Assembly (NCBI RefSeq): GCF_042653765.1
Contig: NZ_JBHSEZ010000003.1
Span: 1 to 64,000 of the forward strand
Source of the DNA: Castellaniella denitrificans
GTDB lineage: Bacteria; Pseudomonadota; Gammaproteobacteria; Burkholderiales; Burkholderiaceae_B
Reading direction: 5' to 3'
DNA length: 64,000 nt
The notes beneath the pieces are model-generated. The model had not been told where the DNA came from, did not search any database, and saw only the letters and a program-made list of their open reading frames with translations. A program made the translations under genes and the position numbers. Positions 17,825 to 26,304 of this stretch are shown here, piece after piece (position 1 is the stretch's first letter; each line of letters opens with the position of its first letter).

Positions 17825-18009
17825 ATGCGGGGCCGGCGGGAAAGAAATCGGTATCAAGGATGTTCGATACTTTAACGATCCTGCTTAATGAGCAACAACA
17901 ATTAGTTAACCATTTCTTTATTTCTTTTAGAAATATAAAGAATGGGCCCGGGCTGGAAGGGCACCGGGCCGGAGCGCTACGATAGGGCATCCCCCACTCC
18001 GGAGCCTCC
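17825..18009. promoter_or_regulatory. AT-rich divergent control region with a palindrome
   Basis: This 185-base gap separates the ABC operon (minus) from the hemerythrin-like gene (plus). Its centre (about 17865-17940) is strikingly AT-rich for this genome and contains the inverted repeat TATTTCT-TTT-AGAAATA (17919-17935). AT-rich palindromes of this kind are common LysR-type (for example CysB/Cbl-like) targets ahead of sulfonate or nitrate transport operons, but the regulator here is inference only. Confidence 0.4.
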
Positions 18010-18483
18010 ATGTCCAGTCCTTCCTTCCCGGACCCGGTTGCCCGACTGCTGGCCGTCCACGCCGAGACCCGGCGGCATCTCCAGGCGCTCGCCGCCGGCC
18101 AGGCGTCCGCCTCGCCCGCCGCCATCGCCTGGATCGACGGCCCGGCGCGCGGCGCGCACGACATCCTGGAGCGGCGCCTGTTTCCCGCGCTGATCGAATC
18201 CATGGCGGGGTCCGACGCCGTGTGCCTGAAAGGCATGACCGGCGGCCTGGCCCGGGGCCGCGCCGATCTGGACCGGCGCTGGCGCCAGGCCGTCCGCCCC
18301 GCGCTGGAAGGGCCCGCCGACCCGGCCGCCCAAGGCGCCCTCGCCGCCTGGACCGGCGACTATCTGGCCTGGCTGGCGCGCGCCGACGAGGAACTGCTGC
18401 CCATGGCCGCCCGCCTGCTGGACGACGCCGCCCTGGACGAACTGGCGGCCGACTGCGCCCGGCTCGGTGCCGGCGCCCGATGA
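18010..18483 (+). CDS. Hemerythrin-like four-helix protein with depleted iron ligands
   Basis: 157 residues in four helices that follow the HHE pattern: LLAVHAETRRHLQAL, GAHDILERRLFPALIE, RGRADLDRRW and WLARADEELLPMAARLL. Bacterial hemerythrin-like proteins use five His and two carboxylates to hold a di-iron site for oxygen, NO or redox sensing. Here the His of helices 1 and 2 remain, while the positions usually carrying His in helix 3 (here R-A-D) and at the start of helix 4 (here R-A-D-E-E) do not. Either the metal site is altered or the protein is a divergent relative. Start ATG 18010 follows GGAGCC. The chemoreceptor gene lies 104 bases downstream. Confidence 0.6.
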   Translation: MSSPSFPDPVARLLAVHAETRRHLQALAAGQASASPAAIAWIDGPARGAHDILERRLFPALIESMAGSDAVCLKGMTGGLARGRADLDRRWRQAVRPALEGPADPAAQGALAAWTGDYLAWLARADEELLPMAARLLDDAALDELAADCARLGAGAR

Positions 18484-18587
18484 CGCACACCCCCGAGCCG
18501 ACACACGGCTGTCACACGCGGCCGCCATAATCCCCGCGCAAGCCCGGGCCGCCAGGCCCGGACGCTTCGACCCGGGGGATTTGCCGC

Positions 18588-20228
18588 ATGCGGTTCGCGT
18601 TCACATTCAAGACCCGTTTCATCCTGTTCATGACCGTGCTGGCGCTGTGCGCCGGCCTGGTCATGGGCGCCGTCGCCCATCTGCGGCGCACGACCGATAC
18701 CTTGCGCGACGCGGAGGCCGCGCGCTACCGGGCCAGCCAGCTCGCGGGCTGGTACCGGGCGCAGGCCACCGCCCTGTCCCGGGACGCCGCCGCCTTCGTC
18801 GCCAGCGAACAGCCGGAATTCGAGCAGCGCTACCAGGAGCACCTGGCCGTCCTGGAAGGCCGCGCGCCCGACGCCCGCGGCATCCGGGCCGATGCCCGCG
18901 CCCGTTTCCGGCAGGCGGGCCTCGACGAAGACGAACTGGCCCTGTTCGAAGACGCCCACGCGCGGCTGCTGGCCCTGGCGGCCACCCAGCGCGAAGCCAT
19001 CGGCACCGCCAAGGGCGAGCTGGACGACGGCCAGGGCGGCGTGCGCATCGCCCTGCCCAACGCCCTGCTCGCCAAGGCGCTGGTCTTCAGCCAGCAGTAC
19101 GCCCGGGCGGAAGCGGACATCAGCGCCCTGATCGACGCCTTCGACGCCCGCCAGGCCCTGCGCATGGAGCAGCGGGTCGACCAGGCCTCGGCGGACGGCG
19201 CGATGGCCGGACGCATCGCCATCGGCGCGGTGCTGGCGCTGCTGCTGTGCGGCATGCTGGCCCTGCGCAGCCTGTACCGCTCGGTCAAGCGGCCCCTGGA
19301 CCGTGGCGTGGCGCTGGCCGGCCACCTGGCGGCGGGCGACCTGTCCATCCCCATCGAAGGCGGGGGCCGCGACGAGATGGGACGCCTGATGCACGCCCTG
19401 GAGGGGATCCGCCAGGGCCTGAACCGCACCCTCTGCCGGGTCGCGGACCACTTCGCGCACGTCAACGCCGGCGTGGACGTCCTGTCCTCCGGCCAGGAGG
19501 AGGCTCTCGGGGACAGTCACGACCAATGCGCCATGGCGGCGCAGATGTCCTCGGCCATGGACGGCCTAGACGACACCGTCCGCCTCAACCACGGCCGGGC
19601 GGTCGAGGCCCGCCGCCTGAGCGAACAGAGCGACCGCGAGGCCCGGACGGGCGCCGAGGCCGTCGCGCGGCTGGCGCGGGCCATGGACGGCATCGCGCAA
19701 GGCGGCCTGCGCGTCGAGGAGGCCGCGCGCCAGATCGGCGAACTGGCGTTCCAGACCAACATCCTCGCCCTGAACGCCGCCGTCGAGGCCGCCCACGCGG
19801 GCGCCCATGGGCGCGGCTTCGCCATCGTCGCGGCCGAGGTCCGGTCGCTGGCCCAGCGCTGCGACCAGACCGCCGGACTCATCCAGTCCACGATCGAGGA
19901 AGCCATCCACGACAGCCGCCGGAGCGCCGAACTGGCCGCCGAGGCCCGCCAGGCCATGGACCGGGTCGTCCAGGCCACCGGCCGCGGACGCCAGATCATG
20001 GACGAGGTCGCCGCCGCCACCGAATCCCAGGCCCTGGCCATCCACGAAACGGCGCAGGCGGCGCGCCGCCTGGAAGCCATCGGCGCGCGCGGCGCGCGGC
20101 AGGCCCAGGCCGCGTCGCAGGTGGTGGCCGAGCAGCGTTCCCGCGTCACGGACCTGCGCCGGACGCTGACGCAATTCAGGCTGGAGGCCGCCGGAGCCCT
20201 GGACGTTCCGTCCCGGCTGGCCGCCTGA
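18588..20228 (+). CDS. Methyl-accepting chemotaxis protein
   Basis: 546 residues. An N-terminal membrane helix (about residues 10-28, FILFMTVLALCAGLVMGAVA) is followed by a helical periplasmic sensor domain (about 30-200), a second helix (about 205-225), a HAMP domain (LAAGDLSIPIEGGGRDEMG near 247-265) and a cytosolic coiled-coil signalling domain. The highly conserved hairpin tip reads ELAFQTNILALNAAVEAAHA near residues 384-403. It signals to CheA/CheW; the ligand is unknown. The C-terminus lacks the NWETF-type CheR-binding pentapeptide. No che gene is nearby. It is convergent with the TDT transporter gene, with a 21-base gap. Confidence 0.93.
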   Translation: MRFAFTFKTRFILFMTVLALCAGLVMGAVAHLRRTTDTLRDAEAARYRASQLAGWYRAQATALSRDAAAFVASEQPEFEQRYQEHLAVLEGRAPDARGIRADARARFRQAGLDEDELALFEDAHARLLALAATQREAIGTAKGELDDGQGGVRIALPNALLAKALVFSQQYARAEADISALIDAFDARQALRMEQRVDQASADGAMAGRIAIGAVLALLLCGMLALRSLYRSVKRPLDRGVALAGHLAAGDLSIPIEGGGRDEMGRLMHALEGIRQGLNRTLCRVADHFAHVNAGVDVLSSGQEEALGDSHDQCAMAAQMSSAMDGLDDTVRLNHGRAVEARRLSEQSDREARTGAEAVARLARAMDGIAQGGLRVEEAARQIGELAFQTNILALNAAVEAAHAGAHGRGFAIVAAEVRSLAQRCDQTAGLIQSTIEEAIHDSRRSAELAAEARQAMDRVVQATGRGRQIMDEVAAATESQALAIHETAQAARRLEAIGARGARQAQAASQVVAEQRSRVTDLRRTLTQFRLEAAGALDVPSRLAA

Positions 20229-20249
20229 GGCCGCCTTCGCCCCGCGGCC

Positions 20250-21386
20250 TCAGGCCGGTCCGGCGCGTCCCGGGGCGCGCGCGATCCGCGCCACCTGGCG
20301 GACCATCCCGGCGAACGTCAGCACCCAGGCGAACAGCGCGACGTACAGGAATCCCCGGGGCAGCGCGGCGAGAAAACCGAACCCCATGGCGTGGTCCATC
20401 TGCCAGGTGCAGGCCGCGTACATGCCCAGCGGGAACACCGCGCCCCAGTACAGGGGATCGTACTGGAACGGAAAGCGCTGGAAGACGTAGCGCCAGATCC
20501 CCAGCAGCAGCAGCATCGGGATCCACCAGGTGCCTGTGGCCCAGTAGAACACCGTGAAACCCTTCAGGAACGGCAGCAGCGACACCAGGTACGGGGCGTC
20601 GGGCGCGTTCAGGATCAGCAGCGAACCGGCCAGGGTGGAGATCGCCATGGCGCCCATGTTGATCCAGTACGGCGGCGACAGGTCGTCGGGCGAAAAGCGG
20701 AAGAACACGTAGCGGTAGAAGATCAGCGACATCATCCAGATGTACAGCATCCCGCCCCACAGCCACATCGACAGCGCCATCAGATTCAGTTCCAGCCGGA
20801 AGGGCTGGCCGATGCGCGCGGCCAGCAGCGCGCTGGACACCGCCAGCGACTGGGTCGCCACCACCGCCAGCAGCCAGGCGCCGCTGATCCCCTTGTCCAG
20901 CGTGGGCTTGTCCGGCTTGACGGTGAAGGCGGTGAAAATGGTGTAGGTCAGCCCCAGCCACAGCACCACCGCCACGGCCCACAGGACGAAACCGATCCGG
21001 ACGCTGTCGGTCTGCACGATGAACTGGCTCGCCAGGATGCCGGTGCCGGCCACCGTGGTGAAATACCCCGGCCCCTTGAGGTGGTCGACCATGTCGCCGA
21101 AGAAGCGGCGGGGATGGTGGAACGCCCGCAGCGCGTACAGCACGCACAACACGGCATATTGCGCCACGTTCAGCAGGAACAGCAGCCGCGACACCAGCGG
21201 CAGGCCCATCATGCCCGCGCCCAGCGAGACGATCCCGGTCGCCATCACCAGGCCGAAGTAGGCGGGCGACAAGCCGGCCAGGGCGGCGCGCCAACCTTCC
21301 GGCGGCGCCGTGCCGCCGGCCCGCAGCGCGGTGGCCGCGGCCGACGCCGGCACCCGGCGCGCGTCGTCCGAAGAAGTCCTGTCCAT
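20250..21386 (-). CDS. TDT-family (TehA/SLAC1-like) anion or C4-dicarboxylate transporter
   Basis: 378 residues with about ten membrane helices: SPAYFGLVMATGIVSLG in helix 1 is characteristic of the family, then GTGILASQFIV, MALSMWLWGGMLYIW and a C-terminal helix LYVALFAWVLTFAGMV. Family members include tellurite resistance TehA, malate transporter Mae1, sulfite exporter Ssu1 and the plant anion channel SLAC1. Ssu1-like sulfite efflux is possible but not shown. I chose ATG at 21386 because GGGGAGGAC lies just upstream; longer starts at 21419 and 21461 are open. It diverges from prfB. Confidence 0.85.
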   Translation of the reverse strand: MDRTSSDDARRVPASAAATALRAGGTAPPEGWRAALAGLSPAYFGLVMATGIVSLGAGMMGLPLVSRLLFLLNVAQYAVLCVLYALRAFHHPRRFFGDMVDHLKGPGYFTTVAGTGILASQFIVQTDSVRIGFVLWAVAVVLWLGLTYTIFTAFTVKPDKPTLDKGISGAWLLAVVATQSLAVSSALLAARIGQPFRLELNLMALSMWLWGGMLYIWMMSLIFYRYVFFRFSPDDLSPPYWINMGAMAISTLAGSLLILNAPDAPYLVSLLPFLKGFTVFYWATGTWWIPMLLLLGIWRYVFQRFPFQYDPLYWGAVFPLGMYAACTWQMDHAMGFGFLAALPRGFLYVALFAWVLTFAGMVRQVARIARAPGRAGPA

Positions 21387-21545
21387 GCCCGTCCTCCCCC
21401 ATGCGGTCCCCGGACCCATGTCCGTTTGCGCGACCGCGTTAAAATGCCAGATTATCCTCATAATTCGACGCGAATGAAATCGGGGCGCTCCCGCCGGCTG
21501 AGGCGGCGTGCGTCCCGCCGCGCCGCACAGACACAGGACATTTCC

Positions 21546-22650
21546 ATGGAAGCCGAACGCCAGAACCAGATCATCGCCCGCATCGACGACTACGCCGAGC
21601 GCCAGGGCCTGCTCCGGAGGTATCTTTGACTACGATGCCAAGGCCGAACGCCTGCTCGTCGTCAACGCCGAACTGGAAAGCCCGGACGTCTGGAACGATC
21701 CGCAGCACGCCCAGGAACTGGGCCGCGAAAAGAAATCCCTGGAAACCGTCGTCGGCACGCTGACCGACCTGCAAAACGGTCTGAACGACGCGCGCGATCT
21801 GTTCGAGCTGGCCAGCGCCGATGACGACGACGCCACCCTGCTCGCCATCGAGCAGGACTGCGCCGCCCTGGGCGAGCGCCTGGAGGCGCTCGAATTCCGC
21901 CGCATGTTCAACAACCCGGCCGATCCCCTGAACTGCTTCGTCGACATCCAGGCCGGCGCCGGCGGCACCGAGGCCCAGGACTGGGCCTCCATGCTGCTGC
22001 GCCAATACCTGCACTACGGCGAACGCAAGGATTTCAAGACCGAGATCCTGGAAGAATCCGAAGGCGAAGTCGCCGGCATCAAGTCGGCCACCATCAAGTT
22101 CGAGGGCGAATACGCCTACGGCCTGCTGCGCACCGAGACCGGCGTGCACCGCCTGGTGCGCAAGAGCCCCTTCGATTCCTCCAACGGCCGGCACACGTCC
22201 TTCGCCAGCGTCTTCGTCTACCCGGAGATCGACGACTCCTTCGAGATCGACATCAACCCGGCGGACCTGCGCATCGACACCTACCGCGCCAGCGGCGCCG
22301 GCGGCCAGCACATCAACAAGACCGACTCGGCCGTGCGCATCACCCACCAGCCCACCGGCATCGTCGTGCAGTGCCAGAACGACCGCTCCCAGCACCGCAA
22401 CCGCGCCGAGGCCATGCAGATGCTGAAGTCGCGCCTGTACGAACTGGAGATGCGCAAGCGCATGGCCGAGCAGCAGAAGCTGGAAGACGCCAAGAGCGAC
22501 GTCGGCTGGGGCCACCAGATCCGATCCTACGTCCTGGACCAGAGCCGCATCAAGGACCTGCGCACCGGCGTGGAAATCTCCAACACCCAGAAGGTCCTGG
22601 ACGGCGACCTGGACCCCTTCATCACGGCCAGCCTCAAGCAGGGCGTCTAG
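21546..22650 (+). CDS. prfB: Peptide chain release factor 2 (RF2), programmed frameshift
   Basis: The 27 codons from ATG 21546 (MEAERQNQIIARIDD...) end at an in-frame TGA (21627-21629). A +1 shift at that point joins them to a 340-codon frame beginning DYDAKAERLLVV, giving a 367-residue protein, close to E. coli RF2 (365). The tripeptide SPF in LVRKSPFDSSNGRH recognises UGA/UAA, and GAGGQHINKTDSAVR carries the GGQ that triggers peptidyl-tRNA hydrolysis. RF2 controls its own level, because UGA termination competes with frameshifting. It is followed by lysS after 59 bases, an arrangement shared with many proteobacteria. Confidence 0.97.
21616..21630 (+). promoter_or_regulatory. prfB programmed +1 frameshift site
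   Basis: The sequence GGAGG-TAT-CTT-TGA-C holds all known elements: an internal Shine-Dalgarno-like GGAGG (21616-21620) three bases before the slippery codon CTT (21624-21626), the UGA stop (21627-21629) and a C after it, which weakens termination. The reading frame resumes at GAC (21628-21630). It matches the classical E. coli prfB signal. Confidence 0.95.
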
Positions 22651-22709
22651 CCCCGGCGCGGGGGCGTCCGCGGCCGGAGCCCCCGCCTTCCCATCACCGA
22701 TCGCACGAC

Positions 22710-24224
22710 ATGACTTCGACCGAACCCCAAGCCCCCGACGAGAACCGCCTGATCGCCGAACGCCGCGCCAAGCTGGATGCGCTGCGCCAGGCCGGCCCCG
22801 CCTACCCCAACGACTTCCGCCCCGACGCGCGCGCCGCCGAACTCCACCGGAACTTCGGCGAACTGGACGAGGACGCCCTGCAGGCCCTGGGCCGGCGCGC
22901 CCGCGTCGCCGGACGCATGATGCTCAAGCGGATCATGGGCAAGGCCAGCTTCGCCACGCTGCAGGACGCCACCGGCCGCCTGCAGCTGTACCTGGACCGG
23001 GGCGTGCTGGGCGACGAGGCCTACGCCGCCTTCAAGTCCTGGGACATCGGCGACATCGTCGGTGCCGAGGGCGAGATCTTCAAGACGCGCAAGGGCGAGC
23101 TGTCCCTGCGCGTGGAGTCCCTGCGCCTGCTGTCCAAGTCGCTGCGCCCCCTGCCCGACAAGTTCCACGGCGTGGCCGACCAGGAACTGCGCTACCGCCA
23201 GCGCTACGTGGACCTGATCATGACCGAGGGCACGCGCGATACCTTCCTGGCGCGCAGCCGCATCATCACCGCGATCCGCCAGATCATGTCGGAGGCCGAT
23301 TTCCTGGAAGTCGAGACTCCGATGCTGCACCCCATCCCCGGCGGCGCGGCGGCCAAGCCCTTCATCACCCACCACAACGCGCTGGACATGCAGATGTACC
23401 TGCGCATCGCGCCGGAACTCTACCTGAAGCGCCTGATCGTGGGCGGCTTCGAGCGGGTGTTCGAGATCAACCGCAATTTCCGCAACGAGGGCGTCAGCCC
23501 GCGCCACAATCCCGAATTCACGATGATGGAATTCTATGCGGCGTATACGGACTACCGCTGGCTGATGGACTACACCGAGTCCCTGATCCGCGAGACCGCG
23601 CGGCGCGTGTGCGGCACCGCTTCCCTGACCTACCAGGGCCAGCCCCTGGACCTGGAGCGCGCCTTCGACCGGCTGACCATCGCCGAGGCCATCCTGAAGC
23701 ACGCTCCCGGCTACACCCCCGCCCAGCTCCAGGACGAAGCCTGGCTGCGCGGCGAGCTGCGCCGCCTGGGCGCGGACGTGGACGGTCCGACCCTGGCCCA
23801 CGCGGGCCTGGGCGCGCTGCAGCTGGCGCTGTTCGAGGAAACCGCCGAAGCGAAGCTCTGGCACCCGACCTTCATCATCGACTATCCGGTGGAAGTCTCG
23901 CCGCTGGCGCGGGCCTCCGACGCCCAGCCCGGCATCACGGAACGCTTCGAGCTGTTCGCCTGCGGACGCGAGATCGCCAACGGCTTTTCCGAGCTGAACG
24001 ATCCCGAGGACCAGGCCGCGCGCTTCCAGGCCCAGGTGGCCGCCAAGGACGCCGGCGACGAAGAAGCCATGTACTACGACGCGGACTACGTGCGCGCCCT
24101 GGAATACGGCATGCCCCCCACGGGCGGCTGCGGCATCGGCATCGACCGGCTGGTGATGATGCTGACCGACAGCCCCAACATCCGCGACGTGATCCTGTTC
24201 CCGCACCTGCGGCGCGAGGACTAG
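22710..24224 (+). CDS. lysS: Lysyl-tRNA synthetase, class II
   Basis: 504 residues, full length. An N-terminal OB-fold anticodon-binding domain (about 60-170, RVAGRMMLKRIMGKASFATL) precedes the class II core: motif 1 around FLEVETPMLHPIPGGAAAKP, motif 2 FEINRNFRNEGVSPRHNPEF and motif 3 in GCGIGIDRLVMMLTDS near the C-terminus. It charges tRNA-Lys. The start ATG 22710 gives MTSTEPQAPDENRLIAERR, as in related synthetases. It is probably cotranscribed with prfB and ends in a strong hairpin terminator at 24253. Confidence 0.97.
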   Translation: MTSTEPQAPDENRLIAERRAKLDALRQAGPAYPNDFRPDARAAELHRNFGELDEDALQALGRRARVAGRMMLKRIMGKASFATLQDATGRLQLYLDRGVLGDEAYAAFKSWDIGDIVGAEGEIFKTRKGELSLRVESLRLLSKSLRPLPDKFHGVADQELRYRQRYVDLIMTEGTRDTFLARSRIITAIRQIMSEADFLEVETPMLHPIPGGAAAKPFITHHNALDMQMYLRIAPELYLKRLIVGGFERVFEINRNFRNEGVSPRHNPEFTMMEFYAAYTDYRWLMDYTESLIRETARRVCGTASLTYQGQPLDLERAFDRLTIAEAILKHAPGYTPAQLQDEAWLRGELRRLGADVDGPTLAHAGLGALQLALFEETAEAKLWHPTFIIDYPVEVSPLARASDAQPGITERFELFACGREIANGFSELNDPEDQAARFQAQVAAKDAGDEEAMYYDADYVRALEYGMPPTGGCGIGIDRLVMMLTDSPNIRDVILFPHLRRED

Positions 24225-24252
24225 GACGCGGACGCGCCCGCTCGGGCGCCGC

Positions 24253-24299
24253 AACGAAGAAGGCCGGTTCGGGACACGAACCGGCCTTCTTCGTTTTGC
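24253..24299. terminator. Bidirectional rho-independent terminator between lysS and iscA
   Basis: An 18-bp perfect stem (24253-24270 with 24278-24295, beginning AACGAAGAAGGCCGG) has a seven-base loop. It is followed by T residues on the plus strand and preceded by A residues in the stem that become Us on the minus strand. It can stop lysS transcripts from the left and isc transcripts from the right. Confidence 0.9.
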
Positions 24300-24336
24300 G
24301 TGCTGCGCGCGCGGAGAATATCCGCGCGGCCGGACG

Positions 24337-24660
24337 TCACACGGAGAACGATTCCCCGCAGCCGCAGGCGGCCTTTTCGTTGGGATTGTTGAAGCGGAAG
24401 CCCTCGTTCAGGCCTTCGCGGGCGTAGTCCAGCTCCGTGCCCTGCAGGTAGGGCAGGCTGTCGGGCGCCACGTACACGCGCGCGCCGAACTGCTCGAAGA
24501 CCTGGTCCCCGGCGACGGGATCGTCCACGTATTCCAGGTGGTAGGACATGCCCGAGCAGCCCGAGGGCTTGACCCCCAGGCGCAGGCCCAGGCCCTTGCC
24601 GCGTTTGGCCAGATGGCGCTGGATGTGCTCAGCGGCCTGTTGTGTCAGCGTGATTCCCAT
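24337..24660 (-). CDS. iscA: A-type iron-sulfur carrier protein IscA
   Basis: 107 residues, the usual size. All three conserved cysteines are present: one in KPSGCSGMSYHLEY and two in ACGCGESF near the C-terminus. A-type carriers accept Fe-S clusters or iron and deliver them to apo-targets. Its ATG lies 32 bases inside the end of iscU. It is the last gene of the isc cluster here: the next feature is a terminator, with no hscB, hscA or fdx, which normally follow. Confidence 0.95.
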   Translation of the reverse strand: MGITLTQQAAEHIQRHLAKRGKGLGLRLGVKPSGCSGMSYHLEYVDDPVAGDQVFEQFGARVYVAPDSLPYLQGTELDYAREGLNEGFRFNNPNEKAACGCGESFSV

Positions 24661-25078
24661 GATGTGCCTCAGGAACGGTGTTGGTCGGTGTAGACGGATG
24701 TTTGCCGGTGTAGTCGGCCACGGCCGCGCGGATGGCGTCCTGGGCCAGCAGCGCGCAGTGCAGCTTGTCGGGCGCCAGATCCAGGGCCTGGACGATGTCC
24801 TGGCTGGCGATGGCCAGCGCCTGGTCCAGATCGCGCCCCCGCAGCCATTCGGTCGCCAGCGATCCGGCCGCGATGGCCTCGCCGCTGCCGAAGGCCCGGA
24901 AGCGGGCGGCTTCTATGGTAGCGCCATCCAGGCGGATCTGCAGTTTCAGGATCTGACCGAGCTCGGGCGAACCCACCAGCGCGGTGCCCACCCGGGGGTC
25001 GTCGGCATCGAAAGAGCCGACGTTGCGCGGATGCAGGTAGTGTTCCAGGACCTGCGGCCCGTACGACGGACCCGCCAT
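24629..25078 (-). CDS. iscU: IscU-family scaffold homologue lacking key cluster ligands
   Basis: 149 residues, clearly IscU by overall sequence (LEHYLHPRNVGSFDADDPRV, then FRAFGSGEAIAAGSLATEW). Compared with E. coli IscU, the first ligand Cys37 is Leu40, Asp39 is Gln42, and Cys63 is Ser65; only His107 and Cys108 (Ec His105/Cys106) remain. The HscA-binding motif LPPVK reads LAPDK (101-105). A tail of about 20 residues (rich in His/Thr/Pro) extends past the normal end and overlaps iscA by 32 bases. Canonical IscU assembles a 2Fe-2S cluster on its three cysteines; this protein should not do so in the known way. Cys108, the residue that accepts sulfur from IscS, is kept, so a persulfide-acceptor role is possible (inference). 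ATG overlaps the iscS stop. Confidence 0.88.
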   Translation of the reverse strand: MAGPSYGPQVLEHYLHPRNVGSFDADDPRVGTALVGSPELGQILKLQIRLDGATIEAARFRAFGSGEAIAAGSLATEWLRGRDLDQALAIASQDIVQALDLAPDKLHCALLAQDAIRAAVADYTGKHPSTPTNTVPEAHHGNHADTTGR

Positions 25079-26289
25079 CAGCAATGCTCCGCCCAGGCGC
25101 CCAGGGTGCCCTGCTGGCGCATTTCCCACAGGGGGGACAGTTCGCGCAGCCGCCCGATCTGGGCGCGCAGCAGCCGCACGGCGCGGTCCACCTCGTCCTG
25201 CGTGGTGTAGCGTCCCAGGGTCAGACGCAGCGAGCTGTGCGCCAGAGTGTCGCTGCGCCCCAGGGCGCGCAGCACGTGGGACGGTTCCAGGCTGGCCGAG
25301 GTGCAGGCCGAACCCGAGGACACGGCCAGTTCGGGCACCGACATCAGCAGCGCCTCGCCCTCGACGTGGGCCACGCTGATGTTCAGGGTGTGCGCCACGC
25401 GCCGGTCCGGATCGCCGTTGAGATAGACGTCCGGCAAGTCGCGCAGGCCGTCCCACAGGCGGTCGCGCAGCGCCCGGATGCGGGGAATTTCAGTGTCCAT
25501 CAGCTCGCCCGCCAGGGCGAAGGCCGCGCCCATGCCGACGATCTGGTGGGTGGGCAGCGTGCCCGAGCGCAGGCCACGTTCGTGGCCGCCGCCGTGGATC
25601 TGGGCCTCCAGGCGCACGCGCGGCTTGCGGCGCACGTACAGTGCGCCGACGCCCTTGGGGCCGTAGGTCTTGTGCGCCGACAGGGACATCAGGTCCACGC
25701 CCAGCGCCTGGACGTCGATCGGCAGCTTGCCGGTGGCCTGGGCGGCGTCGGTATGGAACAGGATGCCGCGTTCGCGGCACAGCGCCGCCAGCGCGGCGAT
25801 GTCCTGGATGACGCCGATTTCGTTGTTCACCAGCATCACCGATACCAGGATCGTGTCGGGGCGCAGGACGGCGGCCAGGGCGGCCGGATCGACCAGGCCG
25901 TTGGCGTCCACGTCCAGCCAGGTGACGTCGAAGCCCTGGCGTTCGAGTTCCAGGCAGGGATCCAGCACCGCCTTGTGTTCGGTGCGGACCGTGACGACGT
26001 GCCTGCCCCGGCCGGCATGGAAATGGGCGGCGCCCTTGATCGCCAGGTTATCGGACTCGGTGGCGCCGGAGGTCCAGACGATCTCGCGCGGATCGGCGTG
26101 GATCAGCCCCGCGACCTGGGCCCGCGCCCGTTCCACGGCTTCCTCGGCGTCCCAGCCCCAGGCGTGGCTGCGCGAGGCGGGGTTGCCGAAGCGTTCCGTC
26201 AGCCAGGGCAGCAGAACCTGGAGGACGCGTTCGTCGACGGGCGTGGTGGCGGAATAGTCCAGATAGATCGGGGACGGATCCTGTGGCAT
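25078..26289 (-). CDS. iscS: Cysteine desulfurase IscS
   Basis: 403 residues. PLP enzyme of fold type I: PLP lysine in SLSAHKTYGPKGVGALY, then HGGGHERGLRSGTLP, and the mobile-loop catalytic cysteine in AVSSGSACTSASLEPSHV. It removes sulfur from cysteine as an enzyme persulfide for Fe-S clusters, tRNA thiolation and cofactors. Catalytic residues are all present. The C-terminal tail, which in E. coli IscS helps dock IscU, reads LWEMRQQGTLGAWAEHC and differs from the usual tail ending in a DLNSI-type sequence. It lies between iscR (15-base gap) and iscU (1-base overlap). Confidence 0.96.
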   Translation of the reverse strand: MPQDPSPIYLDYSATTPVDERVLQVLLPWLTERFGNPASRSHAWGWDAEEAVERARAQVAGLIHADPREIVWTSGATESDNLAIKGAAHFHAGRGRHVVTVRTEHKAVLDPCLELERQGFDVTWLDVDANGLVDPAALAAVLRPDTILVSVMLVNNEIGVIQDIAALAALCRERGILFHTDAAQATGKLPIDVQALGVDLMSLSAHKTYGPKGVGALYVRRKPRVRLEAQIHGGGHERGLRSGTLPTHQIVGMGAAFALAGELMDTEIPRIRALRDRLWDGLRDLPDVYLNGDPDRRVAHTLNISVAHVEGEALLMSVPELAVSSGSACTSASLEPSHVLRALGRSDTLAHSSLRLTLGRYTTQDEVDRAVRLLRAQIGRLRELSPLWEMRQQGTLGAWAEHC

Positions 26290-26304
26290 CGAAACTCCGG
26301 TAAA

